Under the pieces are notes generated by a model. That model saw only the letters and a program-made list of their open reading frames with translations. It was not told the origin of the DNA and did no database searches. Below, one piece after another: positions 1-6,196 of a stretch of 7,440 nucleotides of DNA. The position numbers and the translations under genes are program-made. The DNA comes from JBFGCT01 sp041581055 (GTDB taxonomy: Bacteria > Actinomycetota > Acidimicrobiia > Acidimicrobiales > Ilumatobacteraceae): positions 1 to 7,440 of the forward strand of contig JBFGCT010000194.1 in the NCBI GenBank assembly GCA_041581055.1, written 5' to 3'. Within the stretch, counting starts at the first letter, position 1, and each line of letters opens with the position of its first letter.

Positions 1-163
1 CCTCGGCGCCGGCCCGGGCGGCGGCGAGCGCGGCCGCCAGTCCGGCGGGCCCGGACCCGACGACGAGCACGTCGGTTTGGTGGACGACGTCGATCTCTCG
101 CGCCGGCTCGGTGATCGTGCCGAGCGCGGGCCTGAACCCCGGGCGGCCGGATCGGTCGGGCAT
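1..163 (-). CDS. FAD-dependent oxidoreductase, N-terminal fragment
   Basis: Only the first 54 codons are in the window; the gene runs off the left edge. Residues 33-53 read VLVVGSGPAGLAAALAAARAG, interrupted by no stop: a beta-strand followed by GxGxxG and a small-residue helix, the ADP-binding fold of FAD enzymes. The preceding segment (TITEPAREIDVVHQTD) resembles the N-terminus common in the 'FAD-dependent oxidoreductase' family related to PF12831, which is recalled family knowledge. The ATG at 163 is preceded in frame by a GTG at 166, and neither has a clear Shine-Dalgarno sequence. The gene lies 63 bp downstream of the SnoaL-like gene on the same strand, so it may be the third gene of the leftward unit. 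The substrate cannot be inferred because the catalytic part is missing. Confidence 0.8.
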   Translation of the reverse strand, partial: MPDRSGRPGFRPALGTITEPAREIDVVHQTDVLVVGSGPAGLAAALAAARAGAE

Positions 164-226
164 CACCCGATCATCGCGCCACGGCGACGTGCCGCACGCA
201 CTCCCAACGCCTGACCCGCCCGCCGG

Positions 227-625
227 CTACGCGGTCCAGTCGATACCGGGAAAGGTGGCGACCCAGTGCTCGACGATCCGCTCGTGCTCGAACCGTTGGA
301 TGATCAGCCAGGACACGACCGTCCGCTCGCCGGTCTCGGTGTTGACCCCCGTGCTGGTCGCCCGCGTCCAGACCCGGTCGCCGACGGCGACACGGTCGTC
401 GATCACGGTCTCGGCGCTCGACAGCGCCCGCCGGATCTCGCTCAGCCGCGCCTTGAACGTGAGCCGCGACTCGGATTCGGTGCCGGCGTCGGTGTGACGC
501 ACGAACGGGTCGCTGAACAACTCGTCGACCGCCTCGACGTTGCCGTCGCGCCAGATGTCGTCCCACCACCGCTGGCTGACCGCCACGTTCGCTGCCTCGA
601 CACCGCCTGCTTCCACGCCCGCCAC
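227..625 (-). CDS. SnoaL-like / NTF2-fold protein
   Basis: This 132-residue protein has the length and pattern of the SnoaL-like polyketide cyclase/ester cyclase superfamily (NTF2-like alpha+beta cone). It has an N-terminal helix with WWDDIWRDGNVEAVDELFSDPFVRH, then an EIRRALSS helix, then beta-strands (DRVAVGDRVWTRATSTG, GERTVVSWLIIQRF) and the terminal RIVEHWVATF strand typical of these folds. Known members are cyclases, isomerases or ligand-binding proteins, and the fold alone does not fix the reaction. The GTG at 625 lies one base after the stop of the upstream PadR gene, which suggests translational coupling. An internal GTG at 586, with GAGG eight bases upstream, would give the shorter start typical of homologues (VAVSQRWW). 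It is probably co-transcribed with the regulator and may act on products of the divergent monooxygenase, which is inference. Confidence 0.8.
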   Translation of the reverse strand: MAGVEAGGVEAANVAVSQRWWDDIWRDGNVEAVDELFSDPFVRHTDAGTESESRLTFKARLSEIRRALSSAETVIDDRVAVGDRVWTRATSTGVNTETGERTVVSWLIIQRFEHERIVEHWVATFPGIDWTA

Positions 626-626
626 T

Positions 627-1325
627 CTAGGAACCCGCGCGCGGCTCCCGCGAAGCGGACGACTGCTCCGTCTCGCCGGGGAGCACCGCCGGCGAGATGT
701 CGCGACGGGCGATGTCCCTCAACACGTCCAAGCCGGCGTCGACGTCCGCCGGGTCGTCCGGCCAGGACCGGGCCACCTCCGCCGCCCATGACGACCAGCG
801 CTCGACCATGTCGGCGAAGTCGGTGACGAACTTCCCGGTCAGCGTGATGGCGGCCGCCCGCTCCGGGAACGGCCCGCGCTCCTCGGTGTACTCCCGGGCG
901 AAGGCGACGTTCTCGGCGTTGCGCTCCTCGGCCCACAGCCGGATCGCCTCGATGTTGGCGAGCACGTCGCGGGTGCTGCCATGCTCGGCGAAGAACACCT
1001 TGAGCAGCGCCTCGAACTCGATCGACGGGCCGGCCCCGGGCTCCGCCAGCCAGGCCGACAGCAGCGTTCTGCCCTTCGCGGTGATCGAGTACAGGGTGCG
1101 GGGGCGCTTGCCGACCTTGTCCTTCGTGGCCCGCGCGAGATCGAGCTCGACGAGCCGTTTGGGCTCTTCGTAGATGCGGCTCGCGGCCCTCGGCCAGTAG
1201 TAGCGGAGGCTGCGATCCATCTGCTGGGCGAGCTCGTAGGTCGTCCACGGTCTGATCGCCAGCAGGCCCAGGATCGCGTACGACGTTGTCGTGAGATCGT
1301 CGATTGACGCCGCCCGCTTGGCCAT
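627..1325 (-). CDS. PadR family transcriptional regulator
   Basis: This 232-residue cytoplasmic repressor-type regulator starts with the PadR winged-helix domain (about residues 12-90). TTTSYAILGLLAIRPWTTYELAQQM forms the first helices. The stretch YYWPRAASRIYEEPKRLVELDLA is the recognition helix region with the typical W-x-R-x-x-S-x-I-Y-x-E-x-x-L pattern, and RTLYSITAKGRTLLSAWL is the wing. The C-terminal helical part (about 95-200) matches the Vir_act_alpha_C dimerisation region. PadR proteins usually repress a neighbouring divergent gene and are released by phenolic or other small ligands; here that neighbour is the StyA-like monooxygenase. The ATG at 1325 has a CGGAG ribosome site (1335-1339) nine bases upstream, and this site is part of the operator-like palindrome, so binding would be expected to affect its own expression too. 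The acidic/serine C-terminal tail is poorly conserved-looking. Confidence 0.93.
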   Translation of the reverse strand: MAKRAASIDDLTTTSYAILGLLAIRPWTTYELAQQMDRSLRYYWPRAASRIYEEPKRLVELDLARATKDKVGKRPRTLYSITAKGRTLLSAWLAEPGAGPSIEFEALLKVFFAEHGSTRDVLANIEAIRLWAEERNAENVAFAREYTEERGPFPERAAAITLTGKFVTDFADMVERWSSWAAEVARSWPDDPADVDAGLDVLRDIARRDISPAVLPGETEQSSASREPRAGS

Positions 1326-1360
1326 TGACGGATACTCCGATCCGGAGTAAATAATACTCC
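1325..1360 (+). promoter_or_regulatory. Monooxygenase promoter with PadR-type operator
   Basis: The rightward promoter has -35 TTGACG (1325-1330), a spacer of exactly 17 bp and -10 TAAATA (1348-1353). The perfect inverted repeat TACTCCG-ATC-CGGAGTA occupies 1333-1349, so a bound dimer would block polymerase. A further TACTCC half-site at 1355-1360 starts 22 bp after the first, about two helical turns, and pairs with GGAGTA (1344-1349) as a second overlapping inverted repeat. On the opposite strand, TATTAT (1356-1351) could be the -10 of padR, though no good -35 is visible. The repeat differs from the ATGT-N8-ACAT site described for PadR itself. Assigning the operator to the adjacent regulator is inference from position. 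Confidence 0.7.
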
Positions 1361-1397
1361 TAACCGGATGGTAGCGGGCCTCAAGAGGAGTTCAATG

Positions 1398-2630
1398 ATG
1401 AGGATCGCAATCATCGGTACCGGGATCTCCGGAGTCACGCTGGCGCTGCGCCTCCAGCAGCTCGGCGTGGAGACGACACTGTTCGCCGAACGAACGCCGG
1501 CCGAGCAGCGCGTTGGGCGCCCCGAGAACTTCGTTGCCCGCTTCGACGCGACCCGTGACCGGGAGCGGCTGCTCGACGTCGCGCACTGGGACATGGACGA
1601 GTCGCTGTCGCGGGGCATCGACGTGGCGGTCGCCGGCACGCCGATTCGCTTCCACGGCCGGCTGCAGGGCGCGGCGCAGGCCGTCGACTTCCGCGAGTAT
1701 CTGAGCCGGCTGGTCGAGGACTACGCCGCCCGGGGTGGGTCGTTGCGGACCGGACCATTGCCGCAGACGACCCCGGAGCTCGCCGAGCGGACCGGGGGCC
1801 ACGACGTCGTCGTGGTCGCCGCCGGCCGGGCCGCGCCGGTCGGCGCCGAGCTGTTCGCCGTGTGCCGCGACCGCAGCCCGTACACCACACCTCAGCGCCG
1901 GCTGCTCGGCGGGTTGTGCACCGGGATCGCCCCCGCCGATCCGCCCGTCGTGAGCTTCAACGTCGTCCCGGGCGGCGGCGAGATCTTCTCCCAGCGGCTG
2001 CTGACCGGGTCGGGCCTCGTCACGGCGTTCCTGATCGAAGCGGTGATCGGTGGCCCGCTCGAGCCCGCTACCCACCTCGACCCGACCGACCGGGGCGCCG
2101 CCGCCGCGATCGCCGAGCTGTTCGAGGAGCACGCGCCGGCGCTCGCACCGCGCGTCGACGCCGCTCGGTTCTCCGTCCTCGGCCCGCGGGATTGGCTCGC
2201 CGGCGCGATCACCCCGACGGTCCGGCGGGCGTGGGCCGTGCTGCCCGACGGCCGGCTCGCCCTGGCGATCGGCGACGCGTGGATCGTCAACGACCCGGTC
2301 CTCGGGCAGGGCGCCAACATCGGCTCGCACTGCGCATGGGTCGCCGCGCACGCCCTGGCGATGGGCCCGACCCCTGACGCCGACTTCGGCCGCCGGCTCG
2401 AGGACGAGATGTGGGCGTTCGCCGGACCGGTCACCGTGCTGACCAACGCCTTCCTCCAGCCGCCGGCGCCGCACGTCGTCGAGCTCCTGACCGCGGCAAG
2501 CGAGCACCAGCCCGTCGCCGACGCGTTCGCCAGCGGGTTCGCCGACCCGGTTCGCCTGGCCCGCGCGCTCGCCGACCCCGACGCGACCAGGACGTTCATC
2601 GACCACGCGGCCCAACCGGTCGCCGCCTGA
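1398..2630 (+). CDS. Styrene/indole monooxygenase-family flavoprotein (StyA-like)
   Basis: This 410-residue flavin monooxygenase matches the oxygenase component StyA of two-component (group E) styrene/indole monooxygenases in length and along its whole course. It has an N-terminal FAD fold MRIAIIGTGISGVTLALRLQ (G7, G9, G12) and RFHGRLQGAAQAVDFREYL, like the RFYGDL...AVDYRLY segment of StyA. Further on are DVVVVAAG, then TPQRRLLGGLCTGI, VVSFNVVPGGGEIF, and the second FAD motif AIGDAWIVNDPVLGQGANIGS (about 290-310, with GD and DPVLGQGAN). StyA epoxidises styrene-like alkenes or oxidises indole using FADH2 supplied by the reductase StyB; the substrate here is unknown and no StyB-type gene is visible. 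AGAGGAG at 1384-1390 lies 7 nt before ATG 1398 and 4 nt before an in-frame ATG at 1395. The in-frame ATG at 1368 lies only a few bases after the presumed transcription start and lacks a ribosome site. The gene is divergent from padR and presumably repressed by it. Confidence 0.88.
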   Translation: MRIAIIGTGISGVTLALRLQQLGVETTLFAERTPAEQRVGRPENFVARFDATRDRERLLDVAHWDMDESLSRGIDVAVAGTPIRFHGRLQGAAQAVDFREYLSRLVEDYAARGGSLRTGPLPQTTPELAERTGGHDVVVVAAGRAAPVGAELFAVCRDRSPYTTPQRRLLGGLCTGIAPADPPVVSFNVVPGGGEIFSQRLLTGSGLVTAFLIEAVIGGPLEPATHLDPTDRGAAAAIAELFEEHAPALAPRVDAARFSVLGPRDWLAGAITPTVRRAWAVLPDGRLALAIGDAWIVNDPVLGQGANIGSHCAWVAAHALAMGPTPDADFGRRLEDEMWAFAGPVTVLTNAFLQPPAPHVVELLTAASEHQPVADAFASGFADPVRLARALADPDATRTFIDHAAQPVAA

Positions 2631-2663
2631 GACGTCGACGAGCACACCAGGACGCCGGCGGAC

Positions 2664-2712
2664 GGGTCGGGCGGATCGGGCGGAAGGGGCGGAAGGGGGA
2701 CCGGCCCCGGTC
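2664..2712. other. G-rich convergent junction with small hairpin
   Basis: Between the monooxygenase stop and the stop of the opposing hypothetical gene, the + strand carries five G-runs (2664-2666, 2669-2671, 2678-2680, 2686-2689, 2695-2699) separated by 2-6 bases, a pattern able to form a G-quadruplex. It is followed by the short inverted repeat GACCGG-CC-CCGGTC (2699-2712), which overlaps the hypothetical gene's stop codon. There is no U-run, so this is not a classical intrinsic terminator. A role in ending convergent transcription is only a possibility. Confidence 0.3.
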
Positions 2713-3103
2713 AGTCGATGGCGGAGAGCCAGTGGCTGACCGGGTCGCGCTCGGGTCGGTTGACGACCCGGGCCAGCTTCGGGAGCACGCAGGGGCGGCC
2801 GGAGCACGCGTCCCACGTCGCGATCCCGCCGGCGAGCTCGCGCTGGCCGCTGAGCAAGCGGACGTCCTCGGCGAGGGTCAGCGCGGCGGCGAGTTGCTCG
2901 GGGGTGTACGGCGTCCACCGGTCGGGGTCGTTCGCCATCGCGTCCGTGATCGCCGCGCCGTCGGCGCAGTTCCAGCCATCGCCGGCGGCCGTCCGGGAGC
3001 GGACGATCCTCACCTGGCCCGTCCCGCTCACGAGGACGGTGCCCGGCGCGATCCGGCTCGAGGGTCGTACGCCAGGATCAGGCGCGGCGCGATGAACGGT
3101 CAC
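2711..3103 (-). CDS. Hypothetical protein with Cys-containing motif
   Basis: I do not recognise this protein. Read from the GTG at 3103 it has 130 residues and no membrane segment or signal peptide. Codons are strongly G/C-ending, and the frame stays open to a TGA at 2713, which supports real coding. The N-terminal half is basic and beta-like (TVLVSGTGQVRIVRSRTAAGDGWNCADGAA, split by polar residues). The C-terminal half has a helix (YTPEQLAAALTLAEDVRLLSGQ) and then TWDACSGRPCVLPKLARVV, where two cysteines four residues apart could form a disulfide or metal site. The frame is also open upstream to an ATG at 3169, which would add a Lys-Phe-Cys-Ser-Ser start, so the true start is uncertain. It is transcribed away from the beta-oxidation gene and converges on the monooxygenase, so neighbours give no functional clue. 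Confidence 0.6.
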   Translation of the reverse strand: MTVHRAAPDPGVRPSSRIAPGTVLVSGTGQVRIVRSRTAAGDGWNCADGAAITDAMANDPDRWTPYTPEQLAAALTLAEDVRLLSGQRELAGGIATWDACSGRPCVLPKLARVVNRPERDPVSHWLSAID

Positions 3104-3144
3104 GCTGCATTCATCGGTCCGGTCGGCCCGGTTGTTGAACGGGC

Positions 3145-3162
3145 TGAGCAGACTTGAGCAGA
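3145..3162. promoter_or_regulatory. Direct repeat TGAGCAGA upstream of beta-oxidation gene
   Basis: Two copies of TGAGCAGA start exactly 10 bp apart (3145-3152 and 3155-3162), so they lie on the same DNA face, in the 212 bp between the divergent hypothetical gene and the hydratase/dehydrogenase gene. This may be an operator for either gene. A weak rightward promoter can be drawn around CTGAGC (3144-3149) and CATACT (3167-3172) with 17 bp spacing, but it matches consensus poorly. I see nothing else convincing in 3104-3315. Confidence 0.3.
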
Positions 3163-3315
3163 ACTTCATACTGGCGTCGAGCGCGGACCGCCCGTGCCGG
3201 CTGGACCTGGCACATTGCTCGCGGGCCCACCCCGACGCGCGGCGCACCCCGGAGGCGGCGGGCGACTGGGCGCCGGGGTTCGATGCACCGGCGCTCCAAC
3301 TGCTTCACTGTGGCG

Positions 3316-5424
3316 ATGGCCGATCTGACCGACACCGATCTCACCGAATCCGTCCATCTCGAGACCGAGGGCGACATTGCGCTGCTCGTGATCGACAACC
3401 CGCCCGTCAACGCGCTCAGCTGGCACGTCCGGCAGGGGCTGCTCGACGGCGTGAACCAGGCGGTGGCCGGCGGGGCCGAGGCGATCGTCGTCATCTGCGA
3501 CGGCCGCACGTTCATCGCCGGCGCCGACATCACCGAGTTCGGCGGCCCGCCGAAGGGCCCGGACCTCCACGCGGTGCAGGCGGCGATGGAGGACGCCCCG
3601 GTCCCGGTCATCGCCGCGATCCATGGCACGGCGCTCGGCGGCGGCCTCGAGGTCGCGCTGTGCGCGCACTACCGGGTGTCGCTGACCACGGCCAAATTCG
3701 GGCTGCCCGAGGTCAACCTCGGCCTGCTCCCCGGCGCCGGCGGCACACAACGACTGCCCCGCCTGACCGGCGTCCAGATGGCGATGGAGATGATGACGTC
3801 GGGTCGCCACATCTCGACCGACGAGGCCCTGGAGTTCGGCCTGGTCGACGAGGTGTCCGGCCACGACCTCGCCGAGTTGCGCGCCGCCGCGGTCGCGTTC
3901 GCCGAGCGGGCCGTCGCCGAGAACCTGCCGCTGGCCCGTGTCCGCGACCGCGGCGACAAGATCGAGGCGGCCGCGGGCGACACCGAGGTCTTCGCCAAGT
4001 TCCGCCGGTCGATCGCCCGCAAGACCCGCGGCTTCCTCGCCCCCGAGTACATCGTCCAGTGCGTCGAGGCGGCGGCCAACCTCCCGTTCGACGAGGGGCT
4101 CAAGGTCGAGCGCGACCTGTTCATCAAGCTCGTGACCGGGCCGCAGTCGGCCGCTCAGCGCTACTACTTCTTCGCCGAGCGGGCGGCGAACAAGATCCCC
4201 GACATCCCCAAGGACACGCCGACGATCGACATCGAGACCTGCGGCATCCTCGGCGCCGGCACGATGGGCGGCGGGATCGCGATGAACTTCGCCAACGTCG
4301 GCATCCCGGTCACGATCGTCGAGCGCGACCAGGACGCGCTCGACAGGGGCCTCGCCGTGGTCCGCAAGAACTACGAGCGCTCGGCCTCCCGCGGGTCGAT
4401 CCCGCCCGAGGCGGTCGAGGAGCGGATGGCGCTGATCACCGGCTCGACCGACAAGGCCGACTTCGCCGGCTGCGACATCGTGATCGAGGCCGTGTTCGAG
4501 GACATGGAGTTGAAGCAGTCGATCTTCCGCGAGCTCGACGAGATCTGCAAGCCGGGCGCGATGCTCGCGTCCAACACGTCAGCGCTCGACATCAACGAGA
4601 TCGCCGCCGTGACGTCCCGCCCCGAGAGCGTGATCGGGATGCACTTCTTCTCGCCGGCCAACGTGATGAAGCTGCTGGAGAACGTGCGCGGCGACAAGTC
4701 GAGCCAGACGACCGTCGCCACCGCGATGGCGATCGGCAAGCGGATCGGCAAGGTCTGCGTGATGGTCGGCGTGTGCCCGGGTTTCGTCGGCAACCGGATG
4801 CTGTTCATGCGCGGCGCCGAGGCCGAGCGGATGATCCTCGAGGGCGCCACTCCGGCCCAGGTCGACCGGGTGCTGTACGACTTCGGCTTCCCGATGGGAC
4901 CGTTCGCGATGAGCGACCTCGCCGGCCTCGACATCGGCTGGAAGGAGGACTCGTCGTCGAGCTCGACGGTCCGCGAGGTGCTGTGCGAGAACGGGCGGAG
5001 GGGCCAGAAGAACGGGCGCGGCTACTACACCTACGACCCTGAGACCAGGGCCTCCACCCCCGATCCCGAGGTCGAGCAGCTGATCAAGGACTTCGCCATC
5101 GGCAAGGGCGTCGAGCAACGGGAGGTCAGCGACCAGGAGGTGCTCGAACGCTGCCTGTACCCGATGGTCAACGAGGGCGCGAAGATCCTCGACGAGGGCG
5201 TCGCCATCCGCGGCAGCGACATCGACGTCGTCTGGGTCAACGGCTACGGCTGGCCGATGTACCGCGGCGGCCCGATGCACTGGGCCGATTCGATCGGCCT
5301 CGCCGACATCGTGGAGAAGATCAGGGGCTACGGCGAGTCGCTCGGCGGGCGGCACTGGGAGCTGTCGCCGCTGCTCGAAAAGCTCGCGATCAACGGCGGC
5401 CAGCTCCAAAACTTCACCAACTGA
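3316..5424 (+). CDS. Fused enoyl-CoA hydratase / 3-hydroxyacyl-CoA dehydrogenase
   Basis: This 702-residue multifunctional beta-oxidation enzyme has the size and order of the FadB/FadJ alpha subunit and the peroxisomal bifunctional enzyme. The N-terminal crotonase domain (about 10-190) has the oxyanion segment FIAGADITEF, IHGTALGGGLEVAL with E112, and FGLPEVNLGLLPGAGGTQRL with E132. These are the two expected hydratase glutamates. After a linker comes the NAD-binding domain, with GAGTMGGG (G313, G315, G318). The dehydrogenase residues follow: S422 (NTS), H443 (GMHFFSP), E455 and N493 (GFVGNRM). Two C-terminal helical 3HCDH domains complete it (about 485-575 and 605-700). It hydrates trans-2-enoyl-CoA and oxidises L-3-hydroxyacyl-CoA with NAD+ in the cytoplasm. 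No thiolase partner (FadA) is adjacent. The start is uncertain: ATG 3316 fits homologues, and GTG 3310 and ATG 3283 are in frame, but none has a good ribosome site. The frame is open back to 3154, but that part is Arg-rich and unlike the family. Confidence 0.93.
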   Translation: MADLTDTDLTESVHLETEGDIALLVIDNPPVNALSWHVRQGLLDGVNQAVAGGAEAIVVICDGRTFIAGADITEFGGPPKGPDLHAVQAAMEDAPVPVIAAIHGTALGGGLEVALCAHYRVSLTTAKFGLPEVNLGLLPGAGGTQRLPRLTGVQMAMEMMTSGRHISTDEALEFGLVDEVSGHDLAELRAAAVAFAERAVAENLPLARVRDRGDKIEAAAGDTEVFAKFRRSIARKTRGFLAPEYIVQCVEAAANLPFDEGLKVERDLFIKLVTGPQSAAQRYYFFAERAANKIPDIPKDTPTIDIETCGILGAGTMGGGIAMNFANVGIPVTIVERDQDALDRGLAVVRKNYERSASRGSIPPEAVEERMALITGSTDKADFAGCDIVIEAVFEDMELKQSIFRELDEICKPGAMLASNTSALDINEIAAVTSRPESVIGMHFFSPANVMKLLENVRGDKSSQTTVATAMAIGKRIGKVCVMVGVCPGFVGNRMLFMRGAEAERMILEGATPAQVDRVLYDFGFPMGPFAMSDLAGLDIGWKEDSSSSSTVREVLCENGRRGQKNGRGYYTYDPETRASTPDPEVEQLIKDFAIGKGVEQREVSDQEVLERCLYPMVNEGAKILDEGVAIRGSDIDVVWVNGYGWPMYRGGPMHWADSIGLADIVEKIRGYGESLGGRHWELSPLLEKLAINGGQLQNFTN

Positions 5425-5442
5425 GGGGCGAAGCCGGCCTTC

Positions 5443-5481
5443 GGTGAGAGGTGAGACCTACAGGTGGTCTCACCTCTCACC
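5443..5481. terminator. Perfect 16-bp hairpin between convergent genes
   Basis: GGTGAGAGGTGAGACC (5443-5458) and GGTCTCACCTCTCACC (5466-5481) are exact reverse complements separated by a 7-base loop (TACAGGT). The stem starts 18 bp after the stop of the hydratase/dehydrogenase gene and ends 7 bp from the stop of the opposing nitroreductase gene. It is symmetric and could end transcription from both sides. A U-run is missing, as is common for actinobacterial terminators. Confidence 0.8.
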
Positions 5482-5488
5482 GGAAGCG

Positions 5489-6196
5489 TCAGGAGAACGG
5501 GTGACCGACCGGCATGAGATAGAGCGGCTCCTCTCCCGGCGCCAGTGCCAGCGCCCGAGCCACGGCGGCGGGGTCGAATCCGCCGACGGGCACCGCGGCG
5601 AGGTCGAGCGCGGTGGCCTGGAGCAGCATGTTCTGGGCGACGTGACCCGCCTCGCGGTTCATGAGGAGCTCGGAGACGGCGCCGTACTCCGCCTCGGTCC
5701 GAGCGACGACGCCGGTGATCACGAAGACGATCGGGGCCGTGCTCACGAACTGCTGGCCGAACGCCAGATCGCTCAACTCCCGCAGGGTCGTCTCATCCGA
5801 TCGCGACTCGAGCTCGTGCCGTGCCGGGAGGTAGTGCATGAACGTCGTCGGCGAGACGGCGTACAGCTCGATCGGGTACCGCGCGCCGGCCGATGGCGCC
5901 GTTCGGTGGCCCGCACGGTCGGTGATGCCCTGGCCGGCCCACAGGAGTTGCCCGACGACGGCCAGCGACGGCTCGTCACTTCGGTATTCCCGACGGGATC
6001 GGCGCCGCTCCAGCAGCTCCTCGATCGACATCGAGCTCGTCGAGCGGGGGGCGGGGAGGACGAGGGACTCGGTGTATCGCCGGTTCCGGTCGAGCACGGC
6101 GGTCGGCGCGCTCGGTGCGCAGGCCGCGCCCATCGTCGCGATCGCGACGTGCAACAACGAGCGGCGGCTCAGCGTGTTGTCGAGCCGGCTACCCAT
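5489..6196 (-). CDS. Tat-exported SagB/ThcOx-type nitroreductase family protein
   Basis: This 235-residue FMN-dependent oxidoreductase is of the SagB/ThcOx type of the nitroreductase fold. The domain starts after residue 50 with MSIEELLERRRSRREY, the N-terminal helix whose arginines bind the FMN phosphate. It continues with LLWAGQGITDRAGHRTAPSAG (the conserved PSAGARYP lies at 101-108), PIELYAVSP, and the C-terminal helix EAGHVAQNMLLQATALDLAAVPVGGF, ending in PLYLMPVGHP. SagB/ThcOx relatives oxidise azolines to azoles in peptide natural products, but free-standing members have unknown substrates. The N-terminus LSRRSLLHVAIATMGAAC has a twin-arginine motif (R11, R12), a hydrophobic stretch and a possible but weak lipobox cysteine (C26), so export of the folded flavoprotein is likely. 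ATG 6196 overlaps the stop of the upstream membrane gene by 8 nt (coupling). The frame is open further upstream only because it reads the repeat tract as Arg/Gly. Confidence 0.88.
   Translation of the reverse strand: MGSRLDNTLSRRSLLHVAIATMGAACAPSAPTAVLDRNRRYTESLVLPAPRSTSSMSIEELLERRRSRREYRSDEPSLAVVGQLLWAGQGITDRAGHRTAPSAGARYPIELYAVSPTTFMHYLPARHELESRSDETTLRELSDLAFGQQFVSTAPIVFVITGVVARTEAEYGAVSELLMNREAGHVAQNMLLQATALDLAAVPVGGFDPAAVARALALAPGEEPLYLMPVGHPFS

Noticed and set aside
1368..1397. Upstream ATG of the monooxygenase
   Set aside because: It has no ribosome site and sits only a few bases after the predicted transcription start, while AGAGGAG precedes ATG 1395/1398.
1392..2918. 508-residue leftward ORF opposite the monooxygenase
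   Set aside because: It is an antisense shadow in high-GC DNA; the plus-strand frame matches the StyA family throughout.
3154..3315. 54-residue N-terminal extension of the hydratase/dehydrogenase
   Set aside because: It is Arg/Thr-rich, unlike the crotonase fold, and homologues start shortly before the first beta-strand. ATG 3316 (or GTG 3310) is preferred.
3132..5042. 636-residue rightward ORF in another frame
   Set aside because: It is very Arg/Pro-rich, the product of a shifted frame of the hydratase/dehydrogenase gene.
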